A stretch of 64,000 nucleotides of DNA, from contig NW_019091526.1 of assembly GCF_001949145.1 (NCBI RefSeq), positions 255,444 through 319,443 on the forward strand. The letters are read 5' to 3'. The notes beneath the pieces are model-generated. The model had not been told where the DNA came from and did no database searches. It was given only the letters and a program-made list of their open reading frames with translations. Source of the DNA: Acanthaster planci. Lineage: Eukaryota > Echinodermata > Asteroidea > Valvatida > Acanthasteridae. Numbering within the stretch: position 1 is the first letter of the stretch; each line of letters starts with the position of its first letter. The translations under genes and the position numbers were made by a program. This document shows, piece after piece, positions 53,801 to 64,000 of the stretch.

Positions 53801-56800
53801 GTAAAAGGCATTAGTGGGAGAAGCAGTTCATGAGCCAACACGGGCTTGTAGTCTATTCGTTTGCACTATACTTCCTGGTTCAAAATGAGATCACCGATGG
53901 GACAGACTATCTCGTGCACGTGCGTAGCTGTTCCTGAATAGCCTTGTACTGAGCATGTGCTGTTGGAATACCAAACTGGCTCATTAAAAAGCCTCTTCTA
54001 GCAGACTGCAAAGGATTGTGGTGTTTTCATGGCATGGCTTGCTTTTCTCAAGCATTGGAGTCTGTTGAGCAAAAACACCAACTGAAATGTTCCGCTCACA
54101 AAAATTTAATTGACTGTGCAAAAAACATGGATGGCACAGGCATCATCTATTCGTTACACATGTACATCTCACTTCAGCTGATGCAATAAGGAATTCATCA
54201 GTGTCAACTCGAGATATGCAATGTTTAAAGTTGACGAAACTTCTGCTGTTTTACCCAGGCTTATGCCAGGTAAACAAGTTGAGCGACTGACCTTGCTCGT
54301 GTTAAGGTATATAAAGATGTAAACAGTTGGCACAGGCGTAATATTTTGGGTAAAGATGGGGCTCGTTTTGCTGCCAGACCGAAACACATGGCTAGAACCA
54401 CATGCCAGAATGTTGCATTGCTGTAATGGCCCGTCCAAATGTGGCAGTACCTGTGACTGATGAATTAAAAGTGTACACCATCATACATTTCATTCCAAAT
54501 GGCAAAATATCAAAACTTCAACAGGCTTTAATGAGAGGCTAAATTATTTTCAAAAGAAGGCTGCAAAAGGGCTCGTTAAAGCATGGTTTGTTCCAAAAGA
54601 GGGCGCCCCTCAAAATTGGATGCCATCTTGGAATGATCTGACCATCAGTGACAAAAAGCACATTGCCAAGCAACTGCATGTTAGTTTACCTGTATTCCAC
54701 TATTAAAAAAAAAAATACAACAAGTTCACCGTTTGGACCGTTGGTTGTCTTGGTCATACAGTATGTTTGGTGCCAATCTTTGCCTGACAAAGGAGTACAT
54801 CTCCTGGCGGCAGATGTTTCTGGAACGGCCACACCCAAACTTTAATGGCCTCTACATCAGCCGCAACACCTATTTCCGGAAGGGGGAGGCAGACGATGAC
54901 GGATTGTACAGGCCCTGGCACATGGTGGAATACTACAGATATGTCAGGTTCTTCCCTGATGGTTGGTACTGGGATATTGTTCTTGATAGGTTACTTGAAC
55001 TGAAATAAACTGAAGACGAACCATAGGTGCTTTTGCTCCAACTCATGTTCAAAATATTTCATGTGCTTTCTTCTTGAAGAGCACATAAAGATGTACTATT
55101 ATACACATATGGACTGGCAATGAGGTCACAAGTGCACATCTGTGTCTCCAAGGGACTGTGAGCGACCAAAAGAGGCTCTTACTTCAAGAGGCCGGGCCTT
55201 TTTCTGGTTTCTCACAGTCCCTTGGGGGCATAAACGTGTACCAGTGACCGAATTTGGCCAGTCCCTATGTGTTTTATAATACACGTGAAACTAGAAAAGA
55301 TATTCTTCCAGGATTTTAACTGTTTTAATTCAGCTTTCAATAGCACTTCAAAAATCCCCCCAAAATTGAAGGTTCGTTTTAGTTTTCATAGATGCCATCT
55401 AATTTTGAGCTGATGTATACAACTAGGAAAAGAAATCTTCCAGGGTTTTAACTGTTTCAAAAAACAACATTTTAAAATGAGCCATAGCAACCTCCAGAGG
55501 GCGCAATAACCAGTCAAAAATTTTCAAGACTGGTAACTGACCGAGCACTGTCTCTGGAATTGAGGTGCACGCAATGTCGAGGCGAGTGTCGACTGGGGTA
55601 AGGGGGTTTCCTCAGGGATTTCTGAGAGGGAGAGATTGACTTGAGGTAGGGCTAGCGGGGGAGACAGGCTTGTATGTTTCCATGAGGAAAGAGTTTGATG
55701 GGGAAGGTTTTTCATAGGATGGGTGTGTCCATGGGAGATGGGTTTCCATAGGTGTAGGGACTGCTTCGTGTTGGATTTCCATGGAACACTGGGTTACATT
55801 TAATGATGTGTCTTTCTTGTCTTAGGTGTTATGCTGATGTATAGTGCCCCAGATGAACCCAAGCTGATAGTTGGTAAGCTCCGGAGCCAGACTACAACGC
55901 TGCAGAGTGTTGTTGTGGGGCACTATCGGCTGGACGGGGACTTGGTAAGTGCACAAATTCCAGGATGACCCTTTTATGGAATTCGTTTTGCTCAACTCTC
56001 CAGCTCATTTTTTAGACTTGAGTTTCGCTAGTGACATATATTGTTAGACACTTGGCTGCAGTTTGACAGGATGCTTTGTAGATGTTTCCCTGTTGCACAG
56101 TGACAGTTCGGCCGTTGAAACTGGACTTTTGCTGAGGAAATTATGCTGATTTGAACAATTTGAAGTTTGCGATATTAGAGAGGTGAAAACATATTGTAAG
56201 TCTGGACAGGGAAGACATTATGGGTTGCTTGCTGCTCTAATCAATTCATGCATGTTCAGCATTGTCATGTCACCGTATGAAGTGCAGACTTTTTTGTCCA
56301 AGTAAGGCTTGAAGAAATCACATCATGCACGTGAAGAAATCACCCCCTACCATCAAACCCCATCTCTCGCTTCCTCCGTGGGGAGATTCATGTAGGTCAT
56401 TGGCCTTGAGTATCATGGTTGGGTAGAGCAATATTCTTGACTTATCCACTAGAACCAGGCAATGTGTGCCACTCAAGTGAGTGATCTCACAAGTCCAGCT
56501 TGACCACTTTCATTGGTACCCAGATCACTGGTGTGCTGCGCCGAGAGAACAACAAGGTGTACGACAACAATCTGAGGCGCTACATCCGGTACAAGCGCCA
56601 CATGAATACCAAATTGGACACTGAACACATTTTCTATGTGGTGAGTGGAATTCGATTCGGAACAAGATTTCTTCACCCTTCCTTGCCCAAAATGCATCAG
56701 TGGTATTGGCCCTGTACATGAACTGTAGAAGGCGACATTGTGCCTGCCCAGTTGGAGTTAAGTGAGGGCATCTTGCTTCACTCAGGCTTTCTGTGAGAGG

Positions 56801-58128
56801 CACTCGATTGATTGCCCACTGTACTGTTGTTCAGTAATGTTGCCTTGGCAGATCGGACAGTAGTTGGCTATCTTCTTGAACTTTTTTACACCATGGAAGT
56901 GCATGTATTAGGACTGTTTTTTATCAAGTTTAAGTTTTCAACTGTTGAGGGCTTAGTTTTGCTTGAAATCTGCAATGACATAACAGATAGCAGTAATGTT
57001 GCAAAGTGGTGTGTCTGCATATGGCATTTGTGCTGTAACTGAATGTGTAGGGTTGTTGCAATTGTGTTATATCTCAAGTTGGAAATTCCACACATTTTTG
57101 TTGCAGGAGTTCATCATTCTGTCCTGCGGCCACCGTCCCAACTTTAAGTTGGACTGGCGGTCTTACAGCTGTCATACTCACCACAGGTAAAGGGAAAGAG
57201 AGTAATTGGCTTCTGGGAAGGAGGTTGCCAAGCAAGGGAAAAAAAATGAGATTACCATACCTCATACATATTCACGATTGAGAGCCGAACTCTCACTGGT
57301 CCATTTGATGTAGTTACGTGCCAGTTGATGATTTTGCTTTATACCAAGTTTGCATGTCAGGATCCATGTACAATCAAGCGTGCTAGCATGCTGAACTGTT
57401 CTCCTGGAAGAGTTCACTGAAACTGTTGCCCGAGTGAAGGATACTTACGTGAGTATCGTCGGAGCCATGCAACATGTACACTGCACATGAACAGATGGCA
57501 GCACACTTACACGCTACCGTTCCCATGCTCCTGAAATTTCCATGGCCACAGAATATGTCTGAGGTGTGGTAACAAATAGTACTGGTTAATTTCAGGAAGA
57601 TGGTAAATTTTAGCTCTGCGAGGTATTGGCAGTTGATAGCTAGTTCCTATGGGGAAATCTACCCTCAAACCATGTCATGCTTGCATACTGTGTTGTCACA
57701 CAATCGCTTCCTGGCAGATTTAGGAGCCTTTACTGCACTGACACCACGCTGATGGACAGGTGACGTGTGAGCCTCTTCACTAACAGGGTGCTCAAATTTG
57801 CCAAAATGCACACGTGCGTCAGTGCAAAGAATGTGCGCTCCAGCGTCTGCTTCAGCATTAATGATGTCTTCTCGGATTAGTGTAAAGTGACATACTTCCA
57901 GAGGATCTTTATATGGAACCAGAAAATAACCATTTTGATTGAATATGGCCACTGGAATGGCAGTCCGGGGGTAGGTGTTTCGAATCCTGTTTCATGCACA
58001 TTTGCTTGTCTTTCAACAGGCCCACCGGTCGCACCACCGTCACTGACTTTGAAGTGGACAAGAAGTTCAAGCCGTTGATCTTCTCTCGAGTCAAGAGCTA
58101 TACCAAGACCTCAGAGAGTCCCCTGTGA
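47594..58128 (+). CDS. FBXO9: F-box only protein 9, 5' partial
   Basis: Substrate-recognition subunit of an SCF (SKP1-CUL1-F-box) ubiquitin ligase; in mammals linked to turnover of TELO2/TTI1 and growth signalling. Exons 47594-47846, 48982-49145 (start uncertain), 50304-50361, 51031-51148, 53133-53256, 53435-53598, 54762-54961, 55826-55944, 56524-56640, 57107-57186 and 58020-58128 join in phase to 501 codons plus stop. Order: acidic and coiled N-terminus (..[13 protein letters not shown]), TPR-type helix pair ([20 protein letters not shown], then [10 protein letters not shown]), acidic linker, F-box ([16 protein letters not shown]..), and the C-terminal family domain ([49 protein letters not shown]). 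Human FBXO9 has 447 residues; the extra length lies in the N-terminal half. The start exon was not found. Confidence 0.95.
47888..47918. repeat. (GGCCT)n microsatellite
   Basis: Five to six perfect tandem copies of CTGGC, 42 bases after an FBXO9 donor. Confidence 0.85.
48445..48575. repeat. Degenerate ACAACTnGACC tandem repeat
   Basis: Seven or so copies of GACAACTCGACC-like units alternate with CATTTGCCAACT or CGTTGA words. Spacing is 17-25 bases. It resembles in style the opposed arrays at 12170-12940. Confidence 0.55.
48982..49145 (+). CDS. FBXO9: FBXO9 exon, start uncertain
   Basis: From 48982 (or 48979: the site is AAGCAG, a NAGNAG pair) the frame reads [16 protein letters not shown] and ends ..REETIETK at the donor AAG|GTACTG in phase 0. 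That fits both neighbours. The problem is the acceptor, which lacks a pyrimidine tract. A better acceptor (TTTACAG) at 48868 also has the right entry phase and a clean frame, but that frame is shifted by one base relative to the exit. Either a weak internal acceptor is used or one indel separates the halves. Confidence 0.5.
49146..50303 (+). other. FBXO9 intron
   Basis: Noncoding, 1.2 kb. Nothing recognised. Confidence 0.7.
50304..50361 (+). CDS. FBXO9: FBXO9 exon (TPR helix A)
   Basis: The acceptor is TTATCTCAG and the donor G|GTACAT. It encodes [20 protein letters not shown], closely matching the human TPR segment ARELFLKAVEEEQNG. Confidence 0.9.
50362..51030 (+). other. FBXO9 intron
   Basis: Noncoding, 0.67 kb. 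A short direct repeat GAGGAACATTG / AAGGAACATTG near 50934-50962 is the only structure seen. Confidence 0.7.
51031..51148 (+). CDS. FBXO9: FBXO9 exon (TPR helix B)
   Basis: The acceptor is CTCAATCCAG and the donor GG|GTGAGT. It encodes [19 protein letters not shown] and an acidic stretch ([10 protein letters not shown]), matching human FYRRAMQLVPDIEFKIT. Confidence 0.92.
51149..53132 (+). other. FBXO9 intron with a tandem duplication
   Basis: Noncoding, 2.0 kb. It holds a two-copy direct repeat (52240-52474) and a C-run at 52212-52224. Confidence 0.7.
52240..52474 (+). repeat. Two-copy direct duplication, about 115 bp each
   Basis: Both copies contain CAGAAAACAATGTGCA, TACCTCATGAGAATTT, GGAGCTGAAC and end in TTTTTTCACAT-like sequence, in the same order with small indels. 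The second copy starts near 52357. Confidence 0.7.
53133..53256 (+). CDS. FBXO9: FBXO9 exon (acidic linker)
   Basis: The acceptor is CAATTCTGCAG and the donor GCG|GTAAAA. It encodes [20 protein letters not shown] and ..CEPEFQQA, the acidic linker before the F-box (compare human EDNDDDSKMADLLSYF). Confidence 0.88.
53435..53598 (+). CDS. FBXO9: FBXO9 exon (F-box)
   Basis: The acceptor is TTGTTTTAG and the donor AG|GTAAAA. It encodes [20 protein letters not shown], then [20 protein letters not shown] and VCARDPALW. This is the SKP1-binding F-box, nearly identical to human ([20 protein letters not shown]). Confidence 0.97.
53599..54761 (+). other. FBXO9 intron
   Basis: Noncoding, 1.2 kb. Nothing recognised. 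Confidence 0.7.
54762..54961 (+). CDS. FBXO9: FBXO9 exon (post-F-box domain)
   Basis: It encodes [20 protein letters not shown] and [19 protein letters not shown]. The donor, G|GTTGGT, is off consensus at positions 3 and 4, but its position is fixed by the conserved FFPDG|VMLM junction and phase. Confidence 0.95.
55102..55278. mobile_element. Foldback MITE-like element
   Basis: The left arm runs from TACACATATGGACTGGC to CTCCAAGGGACTGTGAG. The right arm runs from CTCACAGTCCCTTGGGGGC to GCCAGTCCCTATGTGTTTTA. Arms of about 58 bases pair with internal mismatches and surround about 50 bases that include AAGAGGCCGGGCCTTTTTC. Confidence 0.65.
55289..55460 (+). repeat. Direct repeat pair
   Basis: ACTAGAAAAGATATTCTTCC followed by AGGATTTTAACTGTTT (from 55289) recurs as ACTAGGAAAAGAAATCTTCC followed by AGGGTTTTAACTGTTT (from about 55421). 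Confidence 0.7.
55826..55944 (+). CDS. FBXO9: FBXO9 exon
   Basis: The acceptor is TTGTCTTAG and the donor TTG|GTAAGT. It encodes [19 protein letters not shown] and [12 protein letters not shown], matching human VMMLTTPEEPQSIVPRLR and ILLGHYRL. Confidence 0.95.
55945..56523 (+). other. FBXO9 intron
   Basis: Noncoding, 0.58 kb. Nothing recognised. Confidence 0.7.
56524..56640 (+). CDS. FBXO9: FBXO9 exon
   Basis: The acceptor is GGTACCCAG and the donor GTG|GTGAGT. It encodes [20 protein letters not shown] and [14 protein letters not shown], corresponding to the human [20 protein letters not shown] region. Confidence 0.9.
56641..57106 (+). other. FBXO9 intron
   Basis: Noncoding, 0.47 kb. Nothing recognised. 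Confidence 0.7.
57107..57186 (+). CDS. FBXO9: FBXO9 exon
   Basis: The acceptor is TTTGTTGCAG and the donor AG|GTAAAG. It encodes [17 protein letters not shown] and SYSCHTHHR, matching human LQLCSSGHQRFNKLIW..HSCH. Confidence 0.93.
57187..58019 (+). other. FBXO9 last intron
   Basis: Noncoding on the plus strand. A minus-strand open frame of 95 codons (57665-57952) has a protein-like composition but no family that I recognise. Confidence 0.6.
58020..58128 (+). CDS. FBXO9: FBXO9 last exon
   Basis: The acceptor is TTTCAACAG. It encodes [19 protein letters not shown] and [16 protein letters not shown], then TGA at 58126-58128. The ending closely matches human (FARVRSYTAFSERPL). Confidence 0.97.
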
Positions 58129-58468
58129 AGACACCGAGACCAGCCACCAAGCCTTTGTGCCACCCTGTTGATTAGACAATGCTTGATAGGAGATCGGTCA
58201 GTACCTTAGCAACAGGACCACGGGGAAGCCTACTCAAGTAAGAAAGACCCACATTCCTGCATCTGATTAATCTAACCCTTAAGCTGGCTTGGATCCTTGA
58301 TGGTAATTGTTGATACCATAGCAACCTCATTTTCGTACCAGTTGATCAAGGTTGGGTTTACTGTGAAGTATTTTTTAGAAAGCAGTATTGTGCTATTCTG
58401 TATGCAGATTTTGTTTTTCAATCATGTACATTTTGAAATGAAACCTAATTTACAAGCTAAAATAACTG

Positions 58469-58474
58469 AATAAA
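58469..58474 (+). terminator. FBXO9 polyadenylation signal candidate
   Basis: AATAAA about 340 bases after the stop codon. It is the first canonical hexamer after the stop that I noticed. Confidence 0.5.
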
Positions 58475-61066
58475 GACAAACGGTAAGGTTGCCCAGAAAA
58501 CTCAACTCCTGAAGCTTAATTGGTAAAATCGGCGATTGGGTAAAATGGTCATTCCATCTTTCTGGCTATATTACTGGAGATTTTTTGTGGGAAAATCTGT
58601 TTACAGTAGTAAGAACATCATACATGTACATGTGTATCTCAAACCGAGTCCCAAACTGCTATTTTTCACAATCTATCCTTAAAACTAAGAGCTCAAAAAA
58701 ATCTTGTGTTACTTAATTTTAGATGAATCATTCAGATTTGAAAATAGATTTTGGTATTGAAGTCAGTAGGCAGTGCCAAGAGATAATGGAAGGTGTCCAT
58801 CTTGAACAGCAATATACAGTTACCCAAATGTATAGAAAGAGTTGATTTAATTTACACAGTACCTTGACGGCTAGGCATACATATCGTTTGAGCCAAGGCC
58901 CTGGATGGTAAGGCGTCCTCAAAGGGTTAGAAGAAACATGGTCCATGTCACTGTAATCAGCATGTGATATGGTGTCAGTAATGTCAAGAGGTAACGATTG
59001 TGACCAATCAAATCGGTTGTGATGTTTATTACATTGAAAGGTTGACACAAAGCAACTCGATGGATATCACATGTGGCTCAAAATCATCACACTTTATGCA
59101 TCTTTTCACAACCAAATCTTGCTAATCCCGTTCTTGTTACAAAAGTGTCATTTTGTGCTAAATCGTACAAAATCAGGGGACCTCCCGTGTAACCTAACTT
59201 ACATTTGCCTGAAAAAAATCTTGTACATATCTTTCAATACCAGAACAAAGGAAAAGACAGTTTCAGCTCAATGTCCTAAATGGTTTGCTTATTATTGTTT
59301 ATGATTCGGAAACAATGAAGGCCTTTAGAGATGTTACAAAAACGAGCAATTTGTGGTTGGCAAAAAGTGGCAAAGCCTCCACACTTTCAGGGGCTCTATC
59401 ATGAAAAGTTTTCAACTTATGGAGCTAAAACTTTTTTTTCGGTTGTTTGGTATGTCAAGGTTTTTTTAGTAATTTTGTCCAGGCAAAACTTAATTGGGTC
59501 ATACAAGAGGATATTTGAATTGGTATGGAATGATCCAACAGGGCATGCCTAGATCGCTCCAACATTTTTGTTATTTGTCAATTCTGATGGATCTCACTTG
59601 TTAGATTCCACCGTCTCTAAGCTGTCTAGCCGGTGAAGCATTGCTTAGTTTTATGCATTTGTGTAGAGTGCCAGTCAAGTATTGGCATTTTGGGGATAAC
59701 TTGGGGGGGGGCACATATTGTGAATCACTTCCATTTAATAACAGCAGTTCAGTCTTTCAGTTTCTGTGAGCTTTCTCTTTAGAGTTGAGATTGAGAATTT
59801 CCAGTGCTTTTTTTCAGGACTTGCATACCCTATGCACATGCCCCACATATACATGCACATACTGCTAGCATTGTATATAATGCAATTTGTATGCAACTCT
59901 TGATGTGTGTAGATACAAAGAGTAGATACATGATATGCGATACTCGGTGTACATGAGGTAAACAGTGGTTTTTGTTGAGTGAACATGGCTCATGTGACCA
60001 TTCTGTATCAATCAAATTACAGTGTCCAAGTGGCTTTGTTTTTAGTGGCCCTATTATTGCCAGTGTGCATAATGCTGTTGTGCCATTGTTTTATGACACT
60101 GCATCATATCACATGCAGGTTTTATTTTCGAGCAAATGCAATTCAAGCAGAATTTGTCTTTAAATGCGTAGAAATGTCAGTCCACATTCTGCAGACTTTG
60201 TATCTCCCAGTAGCAGAGTGACCTTCCAGCAATGCACCAGTCCAGACAATGGACAAATATCTAGAAAGAAAGGATTGCAGCATCAGGTTTTTCCCTCTGC
60301 GTTTGAGCTGACTTTACCCCAAATTGGAAGAAGTTTAACTTTTTTCTGCTCCAAGAAGAGAACATCCAGTAATAGATAAAACGAGTGTGTGTTGACAATT
60401 CCTAGACCTGTTCAGTGATTCAAACGTCATGCTTTGTTACTGATGTATAAGTTTTATTATTGATTTTTAAAAGTTAAGATTGACGAATTGGCACAGATCT
60501 CCTAACTCCGTCATTTGGCTCAAGTTGGAGGTGCGACCAGTGATCTATTCTCATTTATGAAAGTTGAAACGTACATGTAATTTATGCGTACTGCTTAATG
60601 TGTTTGTTCCATTGGTGCGGGGAAATACAGATGGTGTAATGGCCAAAAATGTCATTGGGACAAATTCGCTTTCCCACAATTAAAATTTTGGTCCTAACTT
60701 TTCCTAACAAAAGAAATTGCCCCTTTAATGCTGTGGAGGCCAACTCAAATACTTGACAAAAACTAACAGTTGTATCGTTCTGATTTTGAAAAAAACCCTC
60801 AAATGTTGGAGGGCAGTATACCATTGATCCCTCTAGTCCCAAGAATTTTGTTTATTCATTAAGTTGTGTTAAATTCAGCCTGTTTGATTTGTGGGCCCAT
60901 AGCTTCTTCAAACATGCTGAAGTTTCTGATATTTCTTTCAAGAACATGTTTAATTATCCAAAGAAAAGGGTTAAGGAAGGTTTCTAACATGTAACTGTAA
61001 TTTGTATATCTGTGTGGTGGCTGGATTTGAAACCTGACAAGTTTGTAGGTTTCTGGTGTGGTTTGT

Positions 61067-61132
61067 CAAAACAAACAAACAAACAAACAAACAAAACAAA
61101 CAAACAAACACCCCAACAAACAAACAAAACAA

Positions 61133-61183
<51 letters not shown>

Positions 61184-61184
61184 G
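61067..61184 (+). repeat. Compound (CAAA)n-(CAGA)n microsatellite
   Basis: About 70 bases of interrupted CAAA repeats run directly into about 12 perfect CAGA repeats. Confidence 0.95.
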
Positions 61185-64000
61185 CTTGATAGCAGCTGTG
61201 GGCAGAGCTATGATCTTAGGAACAGTTGAAACCTGATGTGGGAGTGATTTTCATTACTTCTGAGATTTCTAAAAGAACATTTTACTGAGTACTGATGTTT
61301 AAAATGTTCTGCAAGGTTTTCATGAGTGACGATTTCTCAGTAACCTTACTTTCCCATACCTTAAATGCCCATTTCTCATTTTGCCCACCTCAAGCAGTCT
61401 GATCTCACAATACAATAACCGCTTGAAAAACATTTCATAAAATGGCAGCATTGGATATGGTAAGGTCCATGTTTTAATAATTCTTTGGGTGCCCGGAAGA
61501 AGGTTGCAAGGGTGAAAAAATGATTCAAACGGTCAAATTTACATTTTGGGGAACTTGAGCATTGAAATACCTTTCATTTGGTGTACATGTTGACTTAAGG
61601 AGCGACGTCATCCTGATCACGTCATTAACAGAATGAAGAGGACGGAAAGATGGTTTTTTCATTATTTTTGGTTGGAATGAGGACATTAGCACATAAAACT
61701 AATGTAACAGCAAATGTGCTGGCATTCCACTGAAGCGTGGAGACAATCAACGTGGCAGAAGGTCCTTAAGATTTAATTAACATGCTTTAGCACACAGTTG
61801 AGGCTCGAGGTGTTCCTGGCAAAGGGTTGTTGACATAAAAATGTAAATCACTGTTAAATTCAAGGTTTTTTTATCTATTAAAATGCACAAAATTATTTTA
61901 ACCAGCCAAACTTCATCAATCTAATATTCAAACTTGCGTAATTATTGATTTAATAATGGGAGCCTAACTGATTATATCAAAAAGTAACGTTTGCGTGCCT
62001 GGGCTGCCAACATCCTTTTCCTTGGCACGCGACAAATTAATGTTAAAATTACTCAATATGGACTGCTTGTTCAAATGTGCCAGATTGTGATGTGCTACGT
62101 CACATTTGTGGAGGAAACTAACGCTGTTAATGATGCAGCTTACTCTAATAGTAGTTACAGTGATCATGGACGGAAGAAATAAGGAAATGATAGATATGTA
62201 CCTTCTTTATGTAGATATAGTTGGCCAACCCTTTCTAAGGTGCTGGCAGCCATCTGCAAAACAGCAGAGTTGCTGTGCGAGAAAAATGAGCCACTGTTAC
62301 GGATGTGGTTAACGACCGAGGCAGGTGATAACATGATAGTTAAAAGGCTGCTCTACACAGGTGATGCCATCTCGGCCAGATGTTACTCGGCCTCCCCTCT
62401 CCACGTAGCCCTCTGCAGTTTTTGCACTGCCCACGTTTCACACCCCAGTGTTTTTTAATGCATGGCAAAGATGGTAAACATGCACAGCTGATGGACTGAG
62501 GCGTACTGTGGTGTAAGTAGAAACTTCTACAAGGGGGAGGGAGGCTGCACCAAGGGTACACCCTTTTTTTGCCAATGAACCGCAGCTTGCACATAGGCTG
62601 TGCACAGTTCAGGGAGGGGGGCACATGCCATACTCCCCTCCCCCCCTTACATCACTGCTCAGGATACAGACACTGTTTCCAGTGGCCTTGTTCAGACTAC
62701 CCACAGTGGAGCTCATCCCATCAGTGTTCGATGATTCTCATACTGTTACACCCCTCCAATGCAGACATGTACCCGGTGGAAATCATATATTTCTAGACGA
62801 AGGGGGGGCTGATAACCTGTCCGGCCCAGAATTACTCGTGTTTGTAGGATTGATGAGAGGGTGAGAGAAAAGACTTGTCAATGCCTTTGAAAAGAAACTG
62901 TTCTATTTTTTAAATTGCAAAGAAAATTGTAGCTTGGTAGTTCCGTGTTAGTGATTAAGCATGTTTACTCGTAAATGTTGTTAGATTTGTGTTAAACAGT
63001 GACATTATGACTACATAGATGGGCTATCATGACTTGCCATTTTGAGTGTTACCAGTTGCAATTGTCTTTTTTCTTGGTCACTAAAGGAGTTCAGTTTCTT
63101 TGTTCCTCGTTCGAAAACTTTGCGATATGATGTCATATTATCCTGGCACGGTTCATACGTATGTATGTTATCAAAATATCTCCATCGCCAGTTATTTTGT
63201 GCATTGTTCATTTTGTGGTGTCACGTGAGAATTTTCTTTTAAAAAAAATGATGTACAGATGCACTGTTAGAATATTGAATAAAATGTGATTATTTTTATG
63301 AAATTACAGACTGAAATGGCTCATTTGTAGGTGATATCTCCCAAAAACGTGTCCTTAAATACATGTATGGTCCAAATTGTCTGCCCAAATTATATTGGAA
63401 CTGATGACTACAGTGGTCTGACCTTGCCCCCAGGCCAGGTTCCAAATCAAAGGCCTTTTATCATTGGGCCCAGAGGATAATTATAACGTATACATGCAGA
63501 TGTTCCTCAGCTACCCAACTCCAAGTTGGGCAGAAGTTGTAAATAGTGTGAAAGTCGAGGTTGGAAACCCTGCAGACTCCAGAACGGAGGTACCACAAGG
63601 TCTAAGGATCCTCGATTCAGTACTCGCTGGCACTGATAGTAACTGCAGCTTCTTTCCAGCGTGATGAGCAGATGAAATTGGATACATTAATCCCCGAATT
63701 GCTAGATTAATCTCCTTTTTGCTGGACTGCCGTGGAACACTTTCACTCGCATCGTCATGGCAACTCCACTTCATCTGAGGAATGCCCCAAATCTGGTCGA
63801 GAGCAATTCTGTAAAGATGAATGTATCACACCGTAGAACACCAATCCCTTCAGAGTTTCTGATTCCTGATAATTTATGAAAGAATATATGGAGACTCATT
63901 TACAGATCTAAAGTGGCCATTCTATTGAAGCTGTAATGCCATTGATGGCTATACGCCGCAGAAGCTGTGGTTGAAAACTGGTTCAAAAATGGTGCTTGAA

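Larger units (their letters stand above)
54962..55825 (+). other. FBXO9 intron with a foldback element
   Basis: It contains a hairpin element (55102-55278) and a pair of direct repeats (55289-55330 and 55421-55460). No gene. Confidence 0.7.
58129..64000. other. Downstream of FBXO9, no gene recognised
   Basis: It begins with the FBXO9 3' UTR, with an AATAAA candidate at 58469-58474. The rest is AT-rich with a compound microsatellite (61067-61184) and a few open frames of 60-108 codons, none with recognisable motifs. Exons of a further gene could lie near 62230-62460 or 63460-63780, but I cannot support them. Confidence 0.6.

Noticed and set aside
62240-62458. A coding exon downstream of FBXO9
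   Set aside because: The 73-codon frame starts plausibly but lacks conserved motifs and paired splice sites in a consistent phase.
63464-63774. Coding exon on either strand near the right edge
   Set aside because: Both strands are open over this stretch and neither gives a recognisable product; the neighbouring sequence outside the window would be needed.

Overview
The window is a piece of an animal nuclear genome. It is AT-rich and intron-dominated, with GT..AG introns, three multi-exon protein genes that all lie on the + strand, and many short interspersed repeats. The best guess is a marine invertebrate deuterostome (echinoderm, hemichordate or amphioxus-like). The reasons are that the central gene is a Dve/compass-type homeobox gene with two homeodomains, a form not retained in vertebrates, and that a tRNA-headed SINE and a hugely repeated GTACATGTAC word are present. 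The species cannot be fixed from sequence alone.

Layout. (1) 169-7116: RPL19, a large-subunit ribosomal protein. Exons 2-6 are present and the tiny first coding exon lies left of the window. (2) 9835-36842: a Dve/SATB-family transcription factor. Six exons give one continuous 824-residue frame: an N-terminal S/P/A-rich stretch with a basic cluster, a CMP (ULD-like) oligomerisation domain, a CUT-like domain, and two widely spaced atypical homeodomains ending in the same helix-3 core, WFKNARAKY. Its second intron is about 13.5 kb and carries a GC-rich block with an octamer and three TAATCC sites, a plausible enhancer. (3) 47594-58128: FBXO9, an F-box/TPR substrate receptor of SCF ubiquitin ligases. 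All exons are present except the start exon; one N-terminal exon has an ambiguous frame. The last 5.9 kb holds no gene that I recognise.

Mobile and repeated DNA fills the introns and spacers. The clearest items are a broken mariner-like transposon with inverted ends and TA duplication (39526-40613), a SINE with a perfect 14-bp target duplication (32345-32613), a 143-bp MITE with a 6-bp duplication (34105-34247), three longer foldback elements, a truncated LINE tail, a tRNA-like repeat in two copies, two inverted pairs of dispersed repeats, and several minisatellites.

The three genes have unrelated jobs (translation, developmental transcription, ubiquitination). Their shared orientation is linkage, not an operon. 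No bacterial-type systems, CRISPR arrays or viral genomes were seen.
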